Origin: Actinacidiphila sp. DG2A-62 | Lineage (GTDB): Bacteria; Actinomycetota; Actinomycetes; Streptomycetales; Streptomycetaceae | Assembly (NCBI RefSeq): GCF_035825295.1 | Contig: NZ_JAYMGI010000002.1 | Span: forward strand, 3,477,001-3,541,000 | DNA length: 64,000 nt | Direction of reading: 5' to 3' | Part shown: one piece after another, positions 11,153 to 20,389 of the stretch | How positions within the stretch are numbered: the stretch's first letter is position 1 | Layout of the letters: each line of letters begins with the position of its first letter | The notes under the pieces: generated by a model | What the model saw: only the letters and a program-made list of their open reading frames with translations | The model's database searches: none | Told to the model about the DNA's origin: nothing | Translations under genes and position numbers: made by a program

Positions 11153-11347
11153 GTCCGGTTCCCTCCTGAGGAGGCCGAGCGGGGGCTCGGAGAGGAGTTC
11201 GGTGCAAACAGTGGAAGGTGACGCAGGGTGTTCAGATGGTGACAGAAGTCCGGGCATTACCCGAGCATCGCACGCGCCACCCCACCGCAACGGTCCCTCG
11301 GACGGGTGAACCGGGTCCCCGGGAGGGCGGAAAGAGGGGCGCGCGGG

Positions 11348-12664
11348 TCAGGACCCGCCCTTGCCGTGCACCCGCGCGACCCACTCCGCGGGTTTGGCGA
11401 TCTCCGTCTTGGTCGGGAGGGTGTTGGGCGAGGTCCACACCCGGTTGAAGCCGTCCATGCCGACCTCGTCCACCACGGCCCGCACGAAGCGCTCGCCGTC
11501 GCGGTACTGGCGCAGCTTGGCGTCCAGGCCGAGCAGCTTGCGCAGCGCCAGGTCGAGGCGGCCGGCGCCGCTGGCCCTGCGCTGAGAGAACTTCTCGCGG
11601 ATCTCCGTGACGGACGGCACGACCTGGGGGCCGACGCCGTCCATCACGTAGTCGGCGTGGCCCTCCAGCAGCGACATCACGGCGGTCAGCCGGCCGAGGA
11701 TCTCGCGCTGGGTGGGGGTCTGCACCAGGTCGACCAGGCTGCGGCCGTCGGCGTCCGCGGGCTTGTCGGCGGGCTTGTCGGCGGGCTTCTCGGCGCGCTT
11801 GTCGGCGGCCTCCGCGTCCCCGGCGCCCTCGGCGTCCCCCGCGTCCCCGGACCGGCCCGCCTCCTGCGCCGCTCCGGCGTCCTTGGCGTCCTTGGCATCC
11901 TTGGCGTCGCGCGCCTCCTTCGCGTCCCTGCCGCCCGCGAAGGACTGCACGGCCTCGCGGACGCGCTCGATCACCGTCGAGGCGTCGAGCTCGGTCTCGC
12001 CCAGGAAGGACTGGATCTCGCCCTCGATGTGGTCGCGCAGCCACGGCACCGCGGAGAACTGGGTGCGGTGGGTCTCCTCGTGCAGGCACACCCACAGCCG
12101 GAAGTCGTGCGGGTCCACGTCGAGTTCGCGCTCCACGTGGACGATGTTCGGGGCCACCAGCAGCAGCCGGCCGGCCCGTGACCGGCCGGGGCCGGGCTTG
12201 ACCGGCCCGGCCGGCAGCTCGCGGGTCGGCGGCGCGAAGGTCTCGTACTGGCCGAGCACCCGCGAGGACAGGAAGCTCAGCAGCATCCCGACCTCGACGC
12301 CGGTGACCTTGCCGCCCACCGTGCCGAGCACCGCGCCGCCTGGTCCGCCGGGTCGGCGCTCCTGCATCTTGCCGAGCAGCGGCTTGAGCACCTCGCGGAA
12401 GCCCGCGACGTTCGCCCTGACCCAGCCGGGGCGGTCCACGATCAGCACCGGGGTGCCGTGGCCGCCCTCGGGCGCCTCGGCGTCGCCGTACATCCGGGTG
12501 AAGGCGCGCACGTGCGCCTCGGACTCGCGCGCGTGCGCGCGCAGCTCGGCGACGATGGCGCGCGCCTCGTCCCGGCTGACCTCGGGTCCCGGCCGGGTCA
12601 GCCGCTGGGCGGTCGCCACGGCGAGGTTCCAGTCGACCATCTCGCTTGCACCGATGCTCGTCAT
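11348..12664 (-). CDS. Zincin_2-type zinc-dependent metalloprotease
   Basis: The 438-residue protein belongs to the actinobacterial family (PF10103) often labelled coenzyme F420 biosynthesis-associated. It has the zinc motif HEETH in VCLHEETHRTQF, and a second conserved block LEGHADYVMDGVG that supplies further ligands. Between them lies an unusual insertion of about 65 residues made of Asp-Ala-Lys and Lys-Pro-Ala-Asp repeats, probably a flexible charged loop. The ATG at 12664 gives the MTSIGASEMVDWNLA start seen in the family. The physiological substrate is unknown. Confidence 0.85.
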   Translation of the reverse strand: MTSIGASEMVDWNLAVATAQRLTRPGPEVSRDEARAIVAELRAHARESEAHVRAFTRMYGDAEAPEGGHGTPVLIVDRPGWVRANVAGFREVLKPLLGKMQERRPGGPGGAVLGTVGGKVTGVEVGMLLSFLSSRVLGQYETFAPPTRELPAGPVKPGPGRSRAGRLLLVAPNIVHVERELDVDPHDFRLWVCLHEETHRTQFSAVPWLRDHIEGEIQSFLGETELDASTVIERVREAVQSFAGGRDAKEARDAKDAKDAKDAGAAQEAGRSGDAGDAEGAGDAEAADKRAEKPADKPADKPADADGRSLVDLVQTPTQREILGRLTAVMSLLEGHADYVMDGVGPQVVPSVTEIREKFSQRRASGAGRLDLALRKLLGLDAKLRQYRDGERFVRAVVDEVGMDGFNRVWTSPNTLPTKTEIAKPAEWVARVHGKGGS

Positions 12665-12734
12665 GTCTTCACCGTACGTTGCCGGTCCCGCTTTGGGGGT
12701 ACGACCGCTGCGGTTCGCGTCCCGGCCGGGAGCC

Positions 12735-12796
12735 CGCCGGGTCCCCGCCGCGGACCCCCCGCGCGCACGCGGGGTGCCCGCGGCGGGGACCCGGCG
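12735..12796. repeat. 19-bp inverted repeat (large hairpin)
   Basis: Positions 12735-12753 and 12778-12796 are perfect reverse complements (19 bp), and the 24-base interior can itself pair partly. It lies in the gene-free stretch 12665-13060 between the divergent metalloprotease and DoxX genes, so it is not an obvious terminator. It may be a regulatory structure or a recombination relic. Confidence 0.6.
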
Positions 12797-12859
12797 GGGA
12801 CCCGGCAGGCGTCCGGCGGGCACCCGGCAGGCACTCGGCGGACACGCGGCGGACACCCG
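12783..12859. repeat. Seven degenerate 11-bp tandem repeats
   Basis: Seven consecutive 11-bp units, consensus GCGGRSACCCG, run from 12783 to 12859. The unit length is close to one helical turn, so any bound protein would meet the copies on the same DNA face. The rest of 12665-13060 holds only the putative promoters of the two divergent genes; I see no small ORF in it. Confidence 0.65.
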
Positions 12860-13060
12860 GTGGGGCGGCGGCCGGACGTTGCCGCGGCGTGTCGGGCGCG
12901 TGAAGCCTCGAAGTTCCGGACACGGTGGCGGAAAAGGAGCCCTTGCAGCAACCCGTTGGCCTCAGGCATACCTTCCGTCAGCTCCTGCACGTCCCGGCAC
13001 GTTCCCCCCACACCCGTCCCCACGGCTTGCGGGACCGACCCCACTTGGAGTTGACACACC

Positions 13061-13594
13061 ATGCGGCAGTTATTTGACGCGCGCGGCGCCATCGGTGACG
13101 CGCGCCGGATCGACGCGGACCGCGCGCGTCCGGTCGTCATCGGCCTGTTCCGGATCGTCGTCGCGTTCCTGTTCACCTGCCACGGCGCCGCCACGATCTT
13201 CGGCGTCTTCGGCGGCGCGTCCGACGGCGGCCCCGGCCCGGCCGCCTTCACCTGGCCGGGCTGGTACGCCTCGGTCATCGAACTGGTCGGCGGCATCGCG
13301 GTGTTCCTGGGCCTGGGCACCCGGCTGGCGGCGCTGATCTGCTCCGGCTCGATGGCCTACGCGTACTTCGACGTGCACCAGAAGCAGTCGCTGCTGCCGA
13401 TCCAGAACCACGGTGAGCCGGCGGCGATGTTCTGCTGGGCGTTCCTGCTCATCACGGTGCTCGGCGCGGGCGCGTTCTCGCTCGACGCGCTGCTGCAGCG
13501 GGCCCGGCCGGCCGCGGGACCACCGGAGCGGTCCGGCCCCGGTGAACGCTCCGCCGAGCAGGCGCCCGCGGTGGCGCTGACCTCGGAGAGCTGA
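13061..13594 (+). CDS. DoxX-family membrane protein
   Basis: This 177-residue protein has four hydrophobic segments (about residues 26-44, 70-90, 96-112 and 124-146) with the arrangement of the DoxX family. Conserved-looking elements include LFRIVVAFLFTCHG in the first helix and WYASVIELVGGIAVFLGLGTR across the second and third. DoxX proteins are linked to oxidative-stress tolerance in mycobacteria (with SodA and SseA), but the role here is unknown. The C-terminal 40 residues are polar and low complexity. A strong hairpin follows the gene. Confidence 0.85.
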   Translation: MRQLFDARGAIGDARRIDADRARPVVIGLFRIVVAFLFTCHGAATIFGVFGGASDGGPGPAAFTWPGWYASVIELVGGIAVFLGLGTRLAALICSGSMAYAYFDVHQKQSLLPIQNHGEPAAMFCWAFLLITVLGAGAFSLDALLQRARPAAGPPERSGPGERSAEQAPAVALTSES

Positions 13595-13610
13595 GCCGGC
13601 TCACACCGCG

Positions 13611-13664
13611 CGGGGCCCGGCCGACCGTCCCACCCCCACATGGGGACGGCCCGGCCGGGCCCCG
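13611..13664 (+). terminator. Long GC-rich hairpin after the DoxX gene
   Basis: The arms around 13611-13631 and 13642-13664 are near-perfect reverse complements over about 21 bases, joined by a short A/C-rich loop. It lies 17 bases after the DoxX stop and upstream of the convergent dacB stop, so it can end transcription from either side. Confidence 0.6.
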
Positions 13665-13766
13665 TCGCGTACGGACCGCCGCCGGACCCGGACCGCCGAC
13701 CCGGACCGCCGCGTACGCACCGCCGTCGGACCGCCCGTACGGACCGCCGTCGCACCGCCCGCCCGC

Positions 13767-15164
13767 TCAGGACCGGGCGAGGGCCGTCGCCAGGGCGTCC
13801 AGCGCGGCCTGCGCGTCGGCGGGCGAGGAGGCGTCGTCGGCCATGAAGGAGAACGCCAGCAGCCGGCCCGAGCGCGTCAGCACGGTGCCCGCGACGGTGT
13901 TGACGCCGGTGAGCGTCCCGGTCTTGGCGCGCACCAGGCCCGCGCCGGGCCCGCCGGTGAAGCGCGAGGTGAGCGTCCCGGTGAACGCGGCGACCGGCAG
14001 CCCGGTCAGCACCGGCCGCAGCTGCGGGTGGGCCGGCGAGGCGGCGAGCGCGAGCAGCGCGGCCAGGGTGCGCGGCGACAGCCGGTCGGCGCGCGCCAGG
14101 CCGCTGCCGTCGGTGAACACCGCGCCGGTCAACGGCACGCCGTAGCGGGCGAGTTCGGCGCGGACCGCGGCGGCGCCGCCGGCGAAGGTGGCGGGCCGGC
14201 CGGTGGCCAGCGCGGTCTGCCGGACCAGCGCCTCGGCCAGGTCGTTGTCGCTGTTGGTCAGCATCCGCTCGACCAGGTCGGCCAGCGGCGCCGAGCCGTG
14301 CGCGGCGAGCCGGGCGCCGCCCTTGCCGGAACCGGGCGCCGGGGTGCCGCGCACGGTCACGCCGTGCCGCCGCAGCAGCGCCGCGAACCGGACGGCCGCC
14401 GCCTTCGCCGGGTCGTCGGCGCGGGTCGCGGGCCCGCTGGAGGAGCCGTCGAGCCGGCCCTCGCGGACCATCAGCGCGGTGACCAGCGCGAGGTTCTCGT
14501 TCGGCCCGATGGGGTGCTGGGCGGGCCCGGCGAAGTACGAGGTGTCGTACGCCAGCGTCACCGAGGTCGTGCCGGCGGCCTTGAGCGCGGCGGCGGTGTC
14601 GGCGGCCAGGCCGGTCAGTTCCAGCGTGGGGTCGCCGCCGCCGACCAGCACGACGCGGTCCGGCGCGGTACGCACCACGGTGGTGGTCAGCCGGTGCTCG
14701 GGGCCGAGGGCGGTGAGGGCGGCGACGGCGGTGGCGAGCTTGGTGACCGAGGCGGGCGTGCCGGGGGTGTCGGCGCCGTGCCCGTACAGCAGCCGCCCGG
14801 AGGCGACGTCGGTCACCGCGCCGGTGGGCGCGTGGCCGAGGCCGGGAGCGGCCATCAGCTGGTCGAGCCGGGCGGTGAGCGCGGCGGGCAGCGCGGCCGA
14901 GGGCCCGGAGCCGCCGGTCGCGGGGGCCGCCGCGGCGGGCACGGGGGCGAGGACCTGAGCGGCGAGCGGGGGCGGCGGCGCGGCGGTGGCCGCGGGGGCG
15001 GCGGGCGCGGGGTGGCGCTGCCGGTCCAGGGCGGCGGCGCGGGTGCGTTCCGCCGTGCGTCGGCCCGACTCCCAGGGCCCGGCGGCGACGGCCGTCCCGG
15101 CCGCCACCGCCAGACCTATCGCGGCCGAACCCGCCGCGACCTGCCACGTCCTGCCGAGCGGCAC
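13767..15164 (-). CDS. dacB: D-alanyl-D-alanine carboxypeptidase/endopeptidase (PBP4 type)
   Basis: This penicillin-binding protein trims or hydrolyses peptidoglycan cross-links outside the membrane. The three active-site motifs are present: SVTK in TPASVTKLATA, SDN in LTNSDNDLAEAL, and KTG in VRAKTGTLTGVN. A hydrophobic segment near the N-terminus (VAAGSAAIGLAVAAGTAVAAG) is a signal anchor, followed by an Ala/Pro-rich linker. The GTG at 15164 is preceded by GAAAGGGG; a further GTG at 15209 adds 15 residues without a ribosome site. It is divergent from ppa with a very short intergenic region. Confidence 0.93.
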   Translation of the reverse strand: MPLGRTWQVAAGSAAIGLAVAAGTAVAAGPWESGRRTAERTRAAALDRQRHPAPAAPAATAAPPPPLAAQVLAPVPAAAAPATGGSGPSAALPAALTARLDQLMAAPGLGHAPTGAVTDVASGRLLYGHGADTPGTPASVTKLATAVAALTALGPEHRLTTTVVRTAPDRVVLVGGGDPTLELTGLAADTAAALKAAGTTSVTLAYDTSYFAGPAQHPIGPNENLALVTALMVREGRLDGSSSGPATRADDPAKAAAVRFAALLRRHGVTVRGTPAPGSGKGGARLAAHGSAPLADLVERMLTNSDNDLAEALVRQTALATGRPATFAGGAAAVRAELARYGVPLTGAVFTDGSGLARADRLSPRTLAALLALAASPAHPQLRPVLTGLPVAAFTGTLTSRFTGGPGAGLVRAKTGTLTGVNTVAGTVLTRSGRLLAFSFMADDASSPADAQAALDALATALARS

Positions 15165-15251
15165 TGCCGACCAGCCCCTTTCGCGACCACCCCGATGCGT
15201 GGGGGACACTTAATCACCCGCACTGTGCGCCGATGATGGAGGAGTAGGGCC

Positions 15252-15746
15252 TTGGAGTTCGACGTCACGATCGAGATCCCGAAGGGTTCGCGGAACAAGT
15301 ACGAGGTGGACCACGAGACCGGTCGTATCCGCCTGGACCGCAGGCTCTTCACCTCGACCAGCTACCCCGCCGACTACGGGTTCATCGAGAACACGCTCGG
15401 CCAGGACGGCGACCCGCTGGACGCGCTGGTCCTGCTGGACGAGCCGACCTTCCCGGGCTGCCTGATCACCTGCCGGGCGATCGGCATGTTCCGGATGACC
15501 GACGAGGCCGGCGGCGACGACAAGGTGCTGTGCGTGCCGGCGTCGGACCCGCGGGTGGAGCACCTGCGCGACATCCACCACGTCAGCGAGTTCGACCGGC
15601 TGGAGATCCAGCACTTCTTCGAGGTCTACAAGGACCTGGAGCCCGGGAAGTCGGTGGAGGGCGCGAACTGGGTCGGCCGCGCGGAGGCGGAGGCGGAGAT
15701 CGAGGAGTCCTTCCGCCGCCTCAAGGAATCCGGCAACGGCCACTGA
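15252..15746 (+). CDS. ppa: Inorganic pyrophosphatase (family I)
   Basis: This soluble enzyme hydrolyses pyrophosphate released by biosynthetic reactions. The 164-residue protein has the family I core: [15 protein letters not shown] (about residues 16-30), [24 protein letters not shown] (about 38-61) with the metal-binding aspartates, and VYKDLEPGK near 128. It starts with TTG (15252) behind GGAGGA, a common streptomycete arrangement. Length and motifs are complete. Confidence 0.97.
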   Translation: MEFDVTIEIPKGSRNKYEVDHETGRIRLDRRLFTSTSYPADYGFIENTLGQDGDPLDALVLLDEPTFPGCLITCRAIGMFRMTDEAGGDDKVLCVPASDPRVEHLRDIHHVSEFDRLEIQHFFEVYKDLEPGKSVEGANWVGRAEAEAEIEESFRRLKESGNGH

Positions 15747-15848
15747 ACGCCGGGCGCTGAGCCTGTAGGGGTTACGGGGTCGCGCCGTCCGCCCGGTCAC
15801 GCCGCGCGGGCGTGCGCTCCCCGTCCCCCTGACGCCGGACGTCGCCGA

Positions 15849-15979
15849 TCAGGGGCGCGGGGAACTGCGCGCTCAGGTATCTGCGGCCCGCAGGTCGTCA
15901 CCGTCCGAAAGGGGCCGTTCGGATCGCTCCGGACCGCCCGCCGGTGGACGGCTGAGCGCGCAGTTCCCCGCGCCCCTGA
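15849..15979. repeat. 28-bp perfect inverted repeat with 75-bp interior
   Basis: Positions 15849-15876 and 15952-15979 are exact reverse complements built on the core GGGGCGCGGGGAACTGCGCG, a sequence family widespread between Streptomyces genes. Partial copies recur at 23870-23890, 35217-35240, 35471-35490 and 52769-52958. It fills the gene-free stretch 15747-16082 between ppa and the convergent exporter gene, where it could act as a bidirectional terminator or be an old mobile repeat. Confidence 0.75.
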
Positions 15980-16082
15980 GGGGCTGACGCCCCGCGCGAA
16001 CGCAGCCCCGCGCCCCTGTCGGGCTGACGTCCAGCGCGGACGGGAACCCGGGCCCGTGTCGGGCTCAGCGCCCAGCGTCATC

Positions 16083-17715
16083 TCAGAAGCCACGGGTGCG
16101 CTTCGCCGCGCGGCGAGGCGTGGGAGGCGGGGTGCGCAGCGCCAGACGCGCGATCTCGTTGCCGAGGTTGACGCCGATCGCCAGCGCGAGCGCCAGCGCC
16201 GCGGCCGTGGTGAGCCGGCTCAGCGCCTGGTCGGGGTGGTGCTGGGTGAGCGCCAGCAGCCCGAAGTACGTCGCGGAGCCGGGCAGCAGCGGCCCGATCG
16301 CCGCGGTCACGTAGGGCAGCACCGAGACGTAGCGGTAGCGCGCCATCAGCTGGCCGAAGAGGCCGACGAGGCCGGCCGCCGCAGCGGTGGAGGCGACCTG
16401 GTTGCCGCCGGCGTCCTGGTGGAGCACCCCGAAGACGCTCCACGCGATCCCGCCGTTGAGCGTCGCCAGCGGCAGCACCCCCCGCTCGCACTGGAGCAGC
16501 ACCGCGAACGCCAGCGTGAGCACCATCGCTGCCAGCACCTGCACCCACGGATGGTCGTAGGCGCGCGGCGCCTGGTCGGGGTCGAGGTCCGCGCCGAGCG
16601 ACACCCCCGCGTACAGCACGAGCGTGACGCCGACGACGATGCCGACCACCAGGTAGACCACCTCCAGCAGGCGCGCCGACGCGGTGATGTAGAAGCCGGT
16701 CAGGCCGTCCTGGACCGCGGCGACCAGCGCGCGGCCGGGCAGCAGCGCGAAGAGCCCGCCGGTGATCACCGCGGAGGACTGCACCCCGCTCGCGCCCGGT
16801 ATCCAGTGCGCGTAGCGGTCCACCACCACGCCCGCCGCGGCGGCCGGCATCGCGGCGGCGGCGAACTGGTAGAACTCCGGCAGCCCGCGCCCGGCCAGCA
16901 GCCAGGCCAGCCGGTCGCCGAGCATCGCGGCCAGCGCCGCCGCCAGGAAGATGATCATGTTGCCGCCGACCAGGACGCTGGCCGCGCCGGCCAGCAGCCC
17001 GGCCGCGCCGGTGAGCACCCAGGTGTTGTACGGGTGCCGGTTGCGCCGGATGTCGGCGAGCCGCCGGTACGCGTCCTCCGGCGACACCTCGTGCGCGGTG
17101 ATCCCGTCGACCAGGTGGAAGACGGCGGCGAGCCGGGTGTAGTCGGTGCCGCGGCGGCGGACCGTACGGCTCATGGTGACCGGCGGCTCGGTCAGCGCGG
17201 GCTGGTACGAGATGCCGAGCAGCGTGAAGGTGACGGTCGGCTCGACCCGCGCCAGCCCGTAGGCGTAGGCGACGCCGAACATCGCCGCCTCCACGTCCTC
17301 CGCCCCCTCGCCGCCGGCCAGCAGCAGCTCGCCGATGCGCAGCGTCAGGTCGAGCACGCGCGGCACCGAGACTCCGCCGGCGGGCGCGACGCCTCCGGCG
17401 GCCGGGCCGGCACCGGCCGCTCGGTGGCCGGCAGCCGGATCATCGCCCGCATCCGGTCCTGCCACAGCGCGCCCTCGGGCGGCAGCACCGGAATGCCCTC
17501 CGGCGGTGTGAACGCCGAGCGGAAACCGTTCTGCCCGTACGGGTCGCCGGCGGCGGGCGGGCCGCCGGGGACGGACTGGCCGCCGGACCCGGGTGGGCCG
17601 CCGGCGCGGCGCCGGGCGTGCCGCCGCCGGGCCGGGCGCCGCCCTCCGCCGGGGAGCGGCCGGCGCCGGGCCCTTCGGGGGGCGGCGCCGTGCCGCGGTC
17701 GTGCTCGCCGCTCAA
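16083..17715 (-). CDS. ThrE-type threonine/serine exporter, N-terminus frameshifted as read
   Basis: From about 17385 down to the stop the protein is intact and shows PRVLDLTLRIGELLLAGGEGAEDVEAA, the HG-like ThrE N-domain, then about ten membrane segments including the paired TNTWVLTGAAGLLAGAASVLVG region, as in two-domain ThrE exporters. The N-terminal extension typical of Streptomyces homologues (AFTPPEGIPVLPPEGALWQDRMRAM region) is present at 17400-17545 but in another frame, and the start TTG at 17715, four bases after the dedA stop, lies in a third. Two single-base indels (near 17385-17420 and near 17600) would restore one long gene. If real, translation could start at GTG 17465 giving 460 residues. 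Confidence 0.75.
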
Positions 17716-17719
17716 GGCG

Positions 17720-18457
17720 TCAGCGCTTCTGCGCCCGGTGCCGGCCGCCGCGCGGGGCGGCGACGACCTCGGGCTCGGCGGGGGCGGGCGCGGCGCCGGC
17801 CGCGGTCGGCCCGGCGCCGGGCGCCGCGGCCGCCGGGGCCTTGCCGCGCGAGCGCAGGTACTCGATGCCGATGGGCACCAGCGAGACCAGCACCACGAGC
17901 ACGAGCATGGCCTCGATGTTGTCGCGGACCACCGAGATCTGTCCGAGCCAGTAGCCGAGGAGGGTGACGCCGGCGCCCCACAGGGTGCCGCCGATCACGT
18001 TGAAGGTGGCGAAGGTGCGGTAGTTCATCCGGCTGACGCCGGCCACGATCGGGGTGAAGGTCCGCACGATCGGCACGAAGCAGGCCATCACGATCGCCTT
18101 GGGCCCGTGGTGCTCGAAGAAGCCGTGCGCCTTCTCGATGTTCTCCATCTTGAACAGCCGCGAGTCCGGCCGCCGGAACAGCGAGGGGCCGACCTTGCGG
18201 CCGAACCAGTAGCCGGTCTGCTCGCCCAGCACCGCGGCGCAGGCGATCAGCGCCGCGACCAGCGCGAGCGGCTGGTGCAGCGTCCCGGACGCCACCAGCA
18301 GCCCGGTGGTGAACAGCAGCGAGTCGCCCGGCAGGAAGAAGCCGATCAGCAGCCCGGACTCGGCGAACACGATCAGCAGCACGCCCCACAGGCCGTACGT
18401 GTTGATCAGGTGATCGGGGTCGAGCCAGCTGGGGCCCAGAGCGATGGTGGTGGTCAC
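17720..18457 (-). CDS. DedA-family membrane protein
   Basis: DedA proteins are polytopic inner-membrane proteins implicated in lipid (undecaprenyl phosphate or phosphatidylethanolamine) flipping and envelope stress. The 245-residue sequence has the hallmark ESGLLIGFFLPGDSLLF (about residues 33-49), GYWFGRKVG, and the FVPIVRTFTPIVAGVSRM block with its conserved arginine. The C-terminal 45 residues are an Ala/Pro-rich tail ending in basic residues. It starts with GTG and its stop is four bases from the TTG of the exporter gene, so the two form an operon. A second DedA is encoded at 30875. Confidence 0.92.
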   Translation of the reverse strand: MTTTIALGPSWLDPDHLINTYGLWGVLLIVFAESGLLIGFFLPGDSLLFTTGLLVASGTLHQPLALVAALIACAAVLGEQTGYWFGRKVGPSLFRRPDSRLFKMENIEKAHGFFEHHGPKAIVMACFVPIVRTFTPIVAGVSRMNYRTFATFNVIGGTLWGAGVTLLGYWLGQISVVRDNIEAMLVLVVLVSLVPIGIEYLRSRGKAPAAAAPGAGPTAAGAAPAPAEPEVVAAPRGGRHRAQKR

Positions 18458-18466
18458 CGTCCAAAA

Positions 18467-18487
18467 GTATCAATCCAGTGTTGATAC
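18467..18487. promoter_or_regulatory. Inverted repeat GTATCAA-N7-TTGATAC between divergent genes
   Basis: Perfect 7-bp arms separated by seven bases lie just upstream of the dedA start and about 160 bases upstream of the ABC ATPase start. It is AT-rich against the background and looks like an operator or overlapping promoter for the minus-strand operon. The binding protein is unknown. Confidence 0.45.
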
Positions 18488-18648
18488 AAGCGTTCCGCAA
18501 CCTACGGGTGGTGCACTACGGTCTGCGCAGCGTCACCGCGCACCGTGGCAAGCCCGGCAAGTCACACAGGTTTCACAAAGACCGTTCCGACACGCAAGTC
18601 CCCCCACGTGCCCCGACATCGCGTTCGATATATCTGGCGGCTCCGCTT

Positions 18649-20145
18649 ATGACTCGCGCCATCACCTTGCACGAAGTATCCAAGTACTACCCGAAACAGC
18701 CGTCCCCGGCCGTGGACCGTTTCTCGCTCGACATCGCGCCCGGTGAGTTCCTGGTGCTGCTGGGCCCCTCGGGCTGCGGGAAGTCCACCGTGCTGCGGAT
18801 GATCGCCGGCCTGGAGGACATCACCACCGGCGAGCTGCTGCTGGACGGCGAGTACTCCAACGACCTCGCCCCGGGCGACCGCAAGATGGCGATGGTCTTC
18901 CAGAACTTCGCCCTCTACCCGAGCATGACCAGCCGGGAGAACATCGGCTTCCCGCTGCGGTTCGAGATGCCCGGCGAGGAGCACGGCCCGCGGGTCGACG
19001 AGACCGCCCGCATCCTCGGCATCGAGGAGATCCTCGACCGCTATCCGGGGCAGCTGTCCGGCGGCGAGCGGCAGCGCGTGGCGATGGGCCGGGCGATCTC
19101 CCGGCACCCCTCGGTCTTCCTGATGGACGAGCCGCTGTCCAACCTCGACGCCAAGCTCCGCGCCCACCTGCGCGCCGAGATCGCCCGGCTCACCCACGGC
19201 ATGGGCGTCACCACCGTGTACGTGACGCACGACCAGGCCGAGGCGATGTCGCTCGGCGACCGGGTGGCGATCATGCGCAGCGGCGTGCTGCAGCAGATCA
19301 GCACCCCGCGCGAGGCGTACCACCTGCCCGAGAACGTCTTCGTCGCCGCCTTCGTCGGCACCCCGCGGATCAACCTGCTGCAGGCCACCGTGATCGCTCC
19401 ACTCAGCGGAGGGATGTGGATCGATTTCGGTCGCCAGCGCCTGGGTCTGCCGGAGCCGCTCAGCTACGACCACCAGATGCTGCGCATCCAGCAGGGCCGG
19501 CCGATCATCGTCGGGCTGCGCTCGGAGGCGGTGCGGATCGCCCAGCCGAGCGCGGCGCACGCGGGCGAGGTGGTGATCAGCGGGATCGTGGAGCACGTGG
19601 AGTACCAGGGCCACGAGTCGCTGGTGCACCTGAACACCGGATCGCGCCCGGCGATCGTGCCGGAGCTGGAGGCGCCGCGCCCGGCCGGTCCCGGCGCGCG
19701 CTCCGGCAGCCGGCGCGCGGGCGGCACGGTGGGCCTCGGCAAGCTCGCGCAGAAGGCCGCGCGGCGGCTCCAGGCGTCGGTGCTGGACCGGGACGGGTCC
19801 GGCTCGGGCAGCCACGCCGCGGGCTCCGGCTCCCGCGCCGACGGGGGCGGCCCCGAGCGCTCCGGCGGCCCCGGCGGCGAGCGCTCCGGCGGCTCCGAGC
19901 GGTCCGAGGGCGTGCCGGCCAAGCCCGGGTACGCGCCCGGCGGCACGCCGGTGTCGGTGATGGACCGCCCGGCCGCCCCGCCGGAGACGCAGACCGGCGA
20001 CCTGGTGGTGCGCACCGGCCCGGACATCCGGGTGCGGCGCGGCGACCGCGTGCCGCTGCTGGTGGACCTGGCGCACCTGTACGTCTTCGACCACGAGGGC
20101 CGGCGGATCTGCCCGGCCCCGGCGCAGCAGCCGCGCCTGGAGTAG
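18649..20145 (+). CDS. MsiK/UgpC-type sugar ABC transporter ATP-binding protein
   Basis: This cytoplasmic ATPase would energise one or more carbohydrate importers. The 498-residue protein has Walker A LGPSGCGKST (about residues 37-46), Q-loop VFQNFALYP, signature LSGGERQRVAMGRAI, Walker B VFLMDEPLSNLDAK and the H-loop VYVTHDQAEAM, then the regulatory C-terminal OB/TOBE region. An insertion of about 90 Gly/Ser/Arg-rich residues (about 345-440) interrupts the C-terminal domain and makes it longer than typical MsiK. No permease or binding protein is adjacent, as for orphan shared ATPases. The ATG at 18649 was preferred over an upstream in-frame ATG at 18478. Confidence 0.9.
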   Translation: MTRAITLHEVSKYYPKQPSPAVDRFSLDIAPGEFLVLLGPSGCGKSTVLRMIAGLEDITTGELLLDGEYSNDLAPGDRKMAMVFQNFALYPSMTSRENIGFPLRFEMPGEEHGPRVDETARILGIEEILDRYPGQLSGGERQRVAMGRAISRHPSVFLMDEPLSNLDAKLRAHLRAEIARLTHGMGVTTVYVTHDQAEAMSLGDRVAIMRSGVLQQISTPREAYHLPENVFVAAFVGTPRINLLQATVIAPLSGGMWIDFGRQRLGLPEPLSYDHQMLRIQQGRPIIVGLRSEAVRIAQPSAAHAGEVVISGIVEHVEYQGHESLVHLNTGSRPAIVPELEAPRPAGPGARSGSRRAGGTVGLGKLAQKAARRLQASVLDRDGSGSGSHAAGSGSRADGGGPERSGGPGGERSGGSERSEGVPAKPGYAPGGTPVSVMDRPAAPPETQTGDLVVRTGPDIRVRRGDRVPLLVDLAHLYVFDHEGRRICPAPAQQPRLE

Positions 20146-20389
20146 CCGCGCGAGGGGGCAGCCCCACGAGGGGGCGGCCCCGCGAGGAGAGCAGCCCCAC
20201 GAGGGAGCGGCCCCGCGAGGAGAGCAGCCGCGCGGATGGCGTCGTCGCGGGTGCGGGCGGGGCCCGCGCCTGGCGTAGTCGCGGGTGCGGGCCGGCCGAA
20301 GCGGGGAAGGCTGCCGTCATGGGCATCGACGCGCGTGGCGGCGGCCGGACACGCCGGGCAGGCCGTGGCGTCGGGCGAGGAGAGACGTC

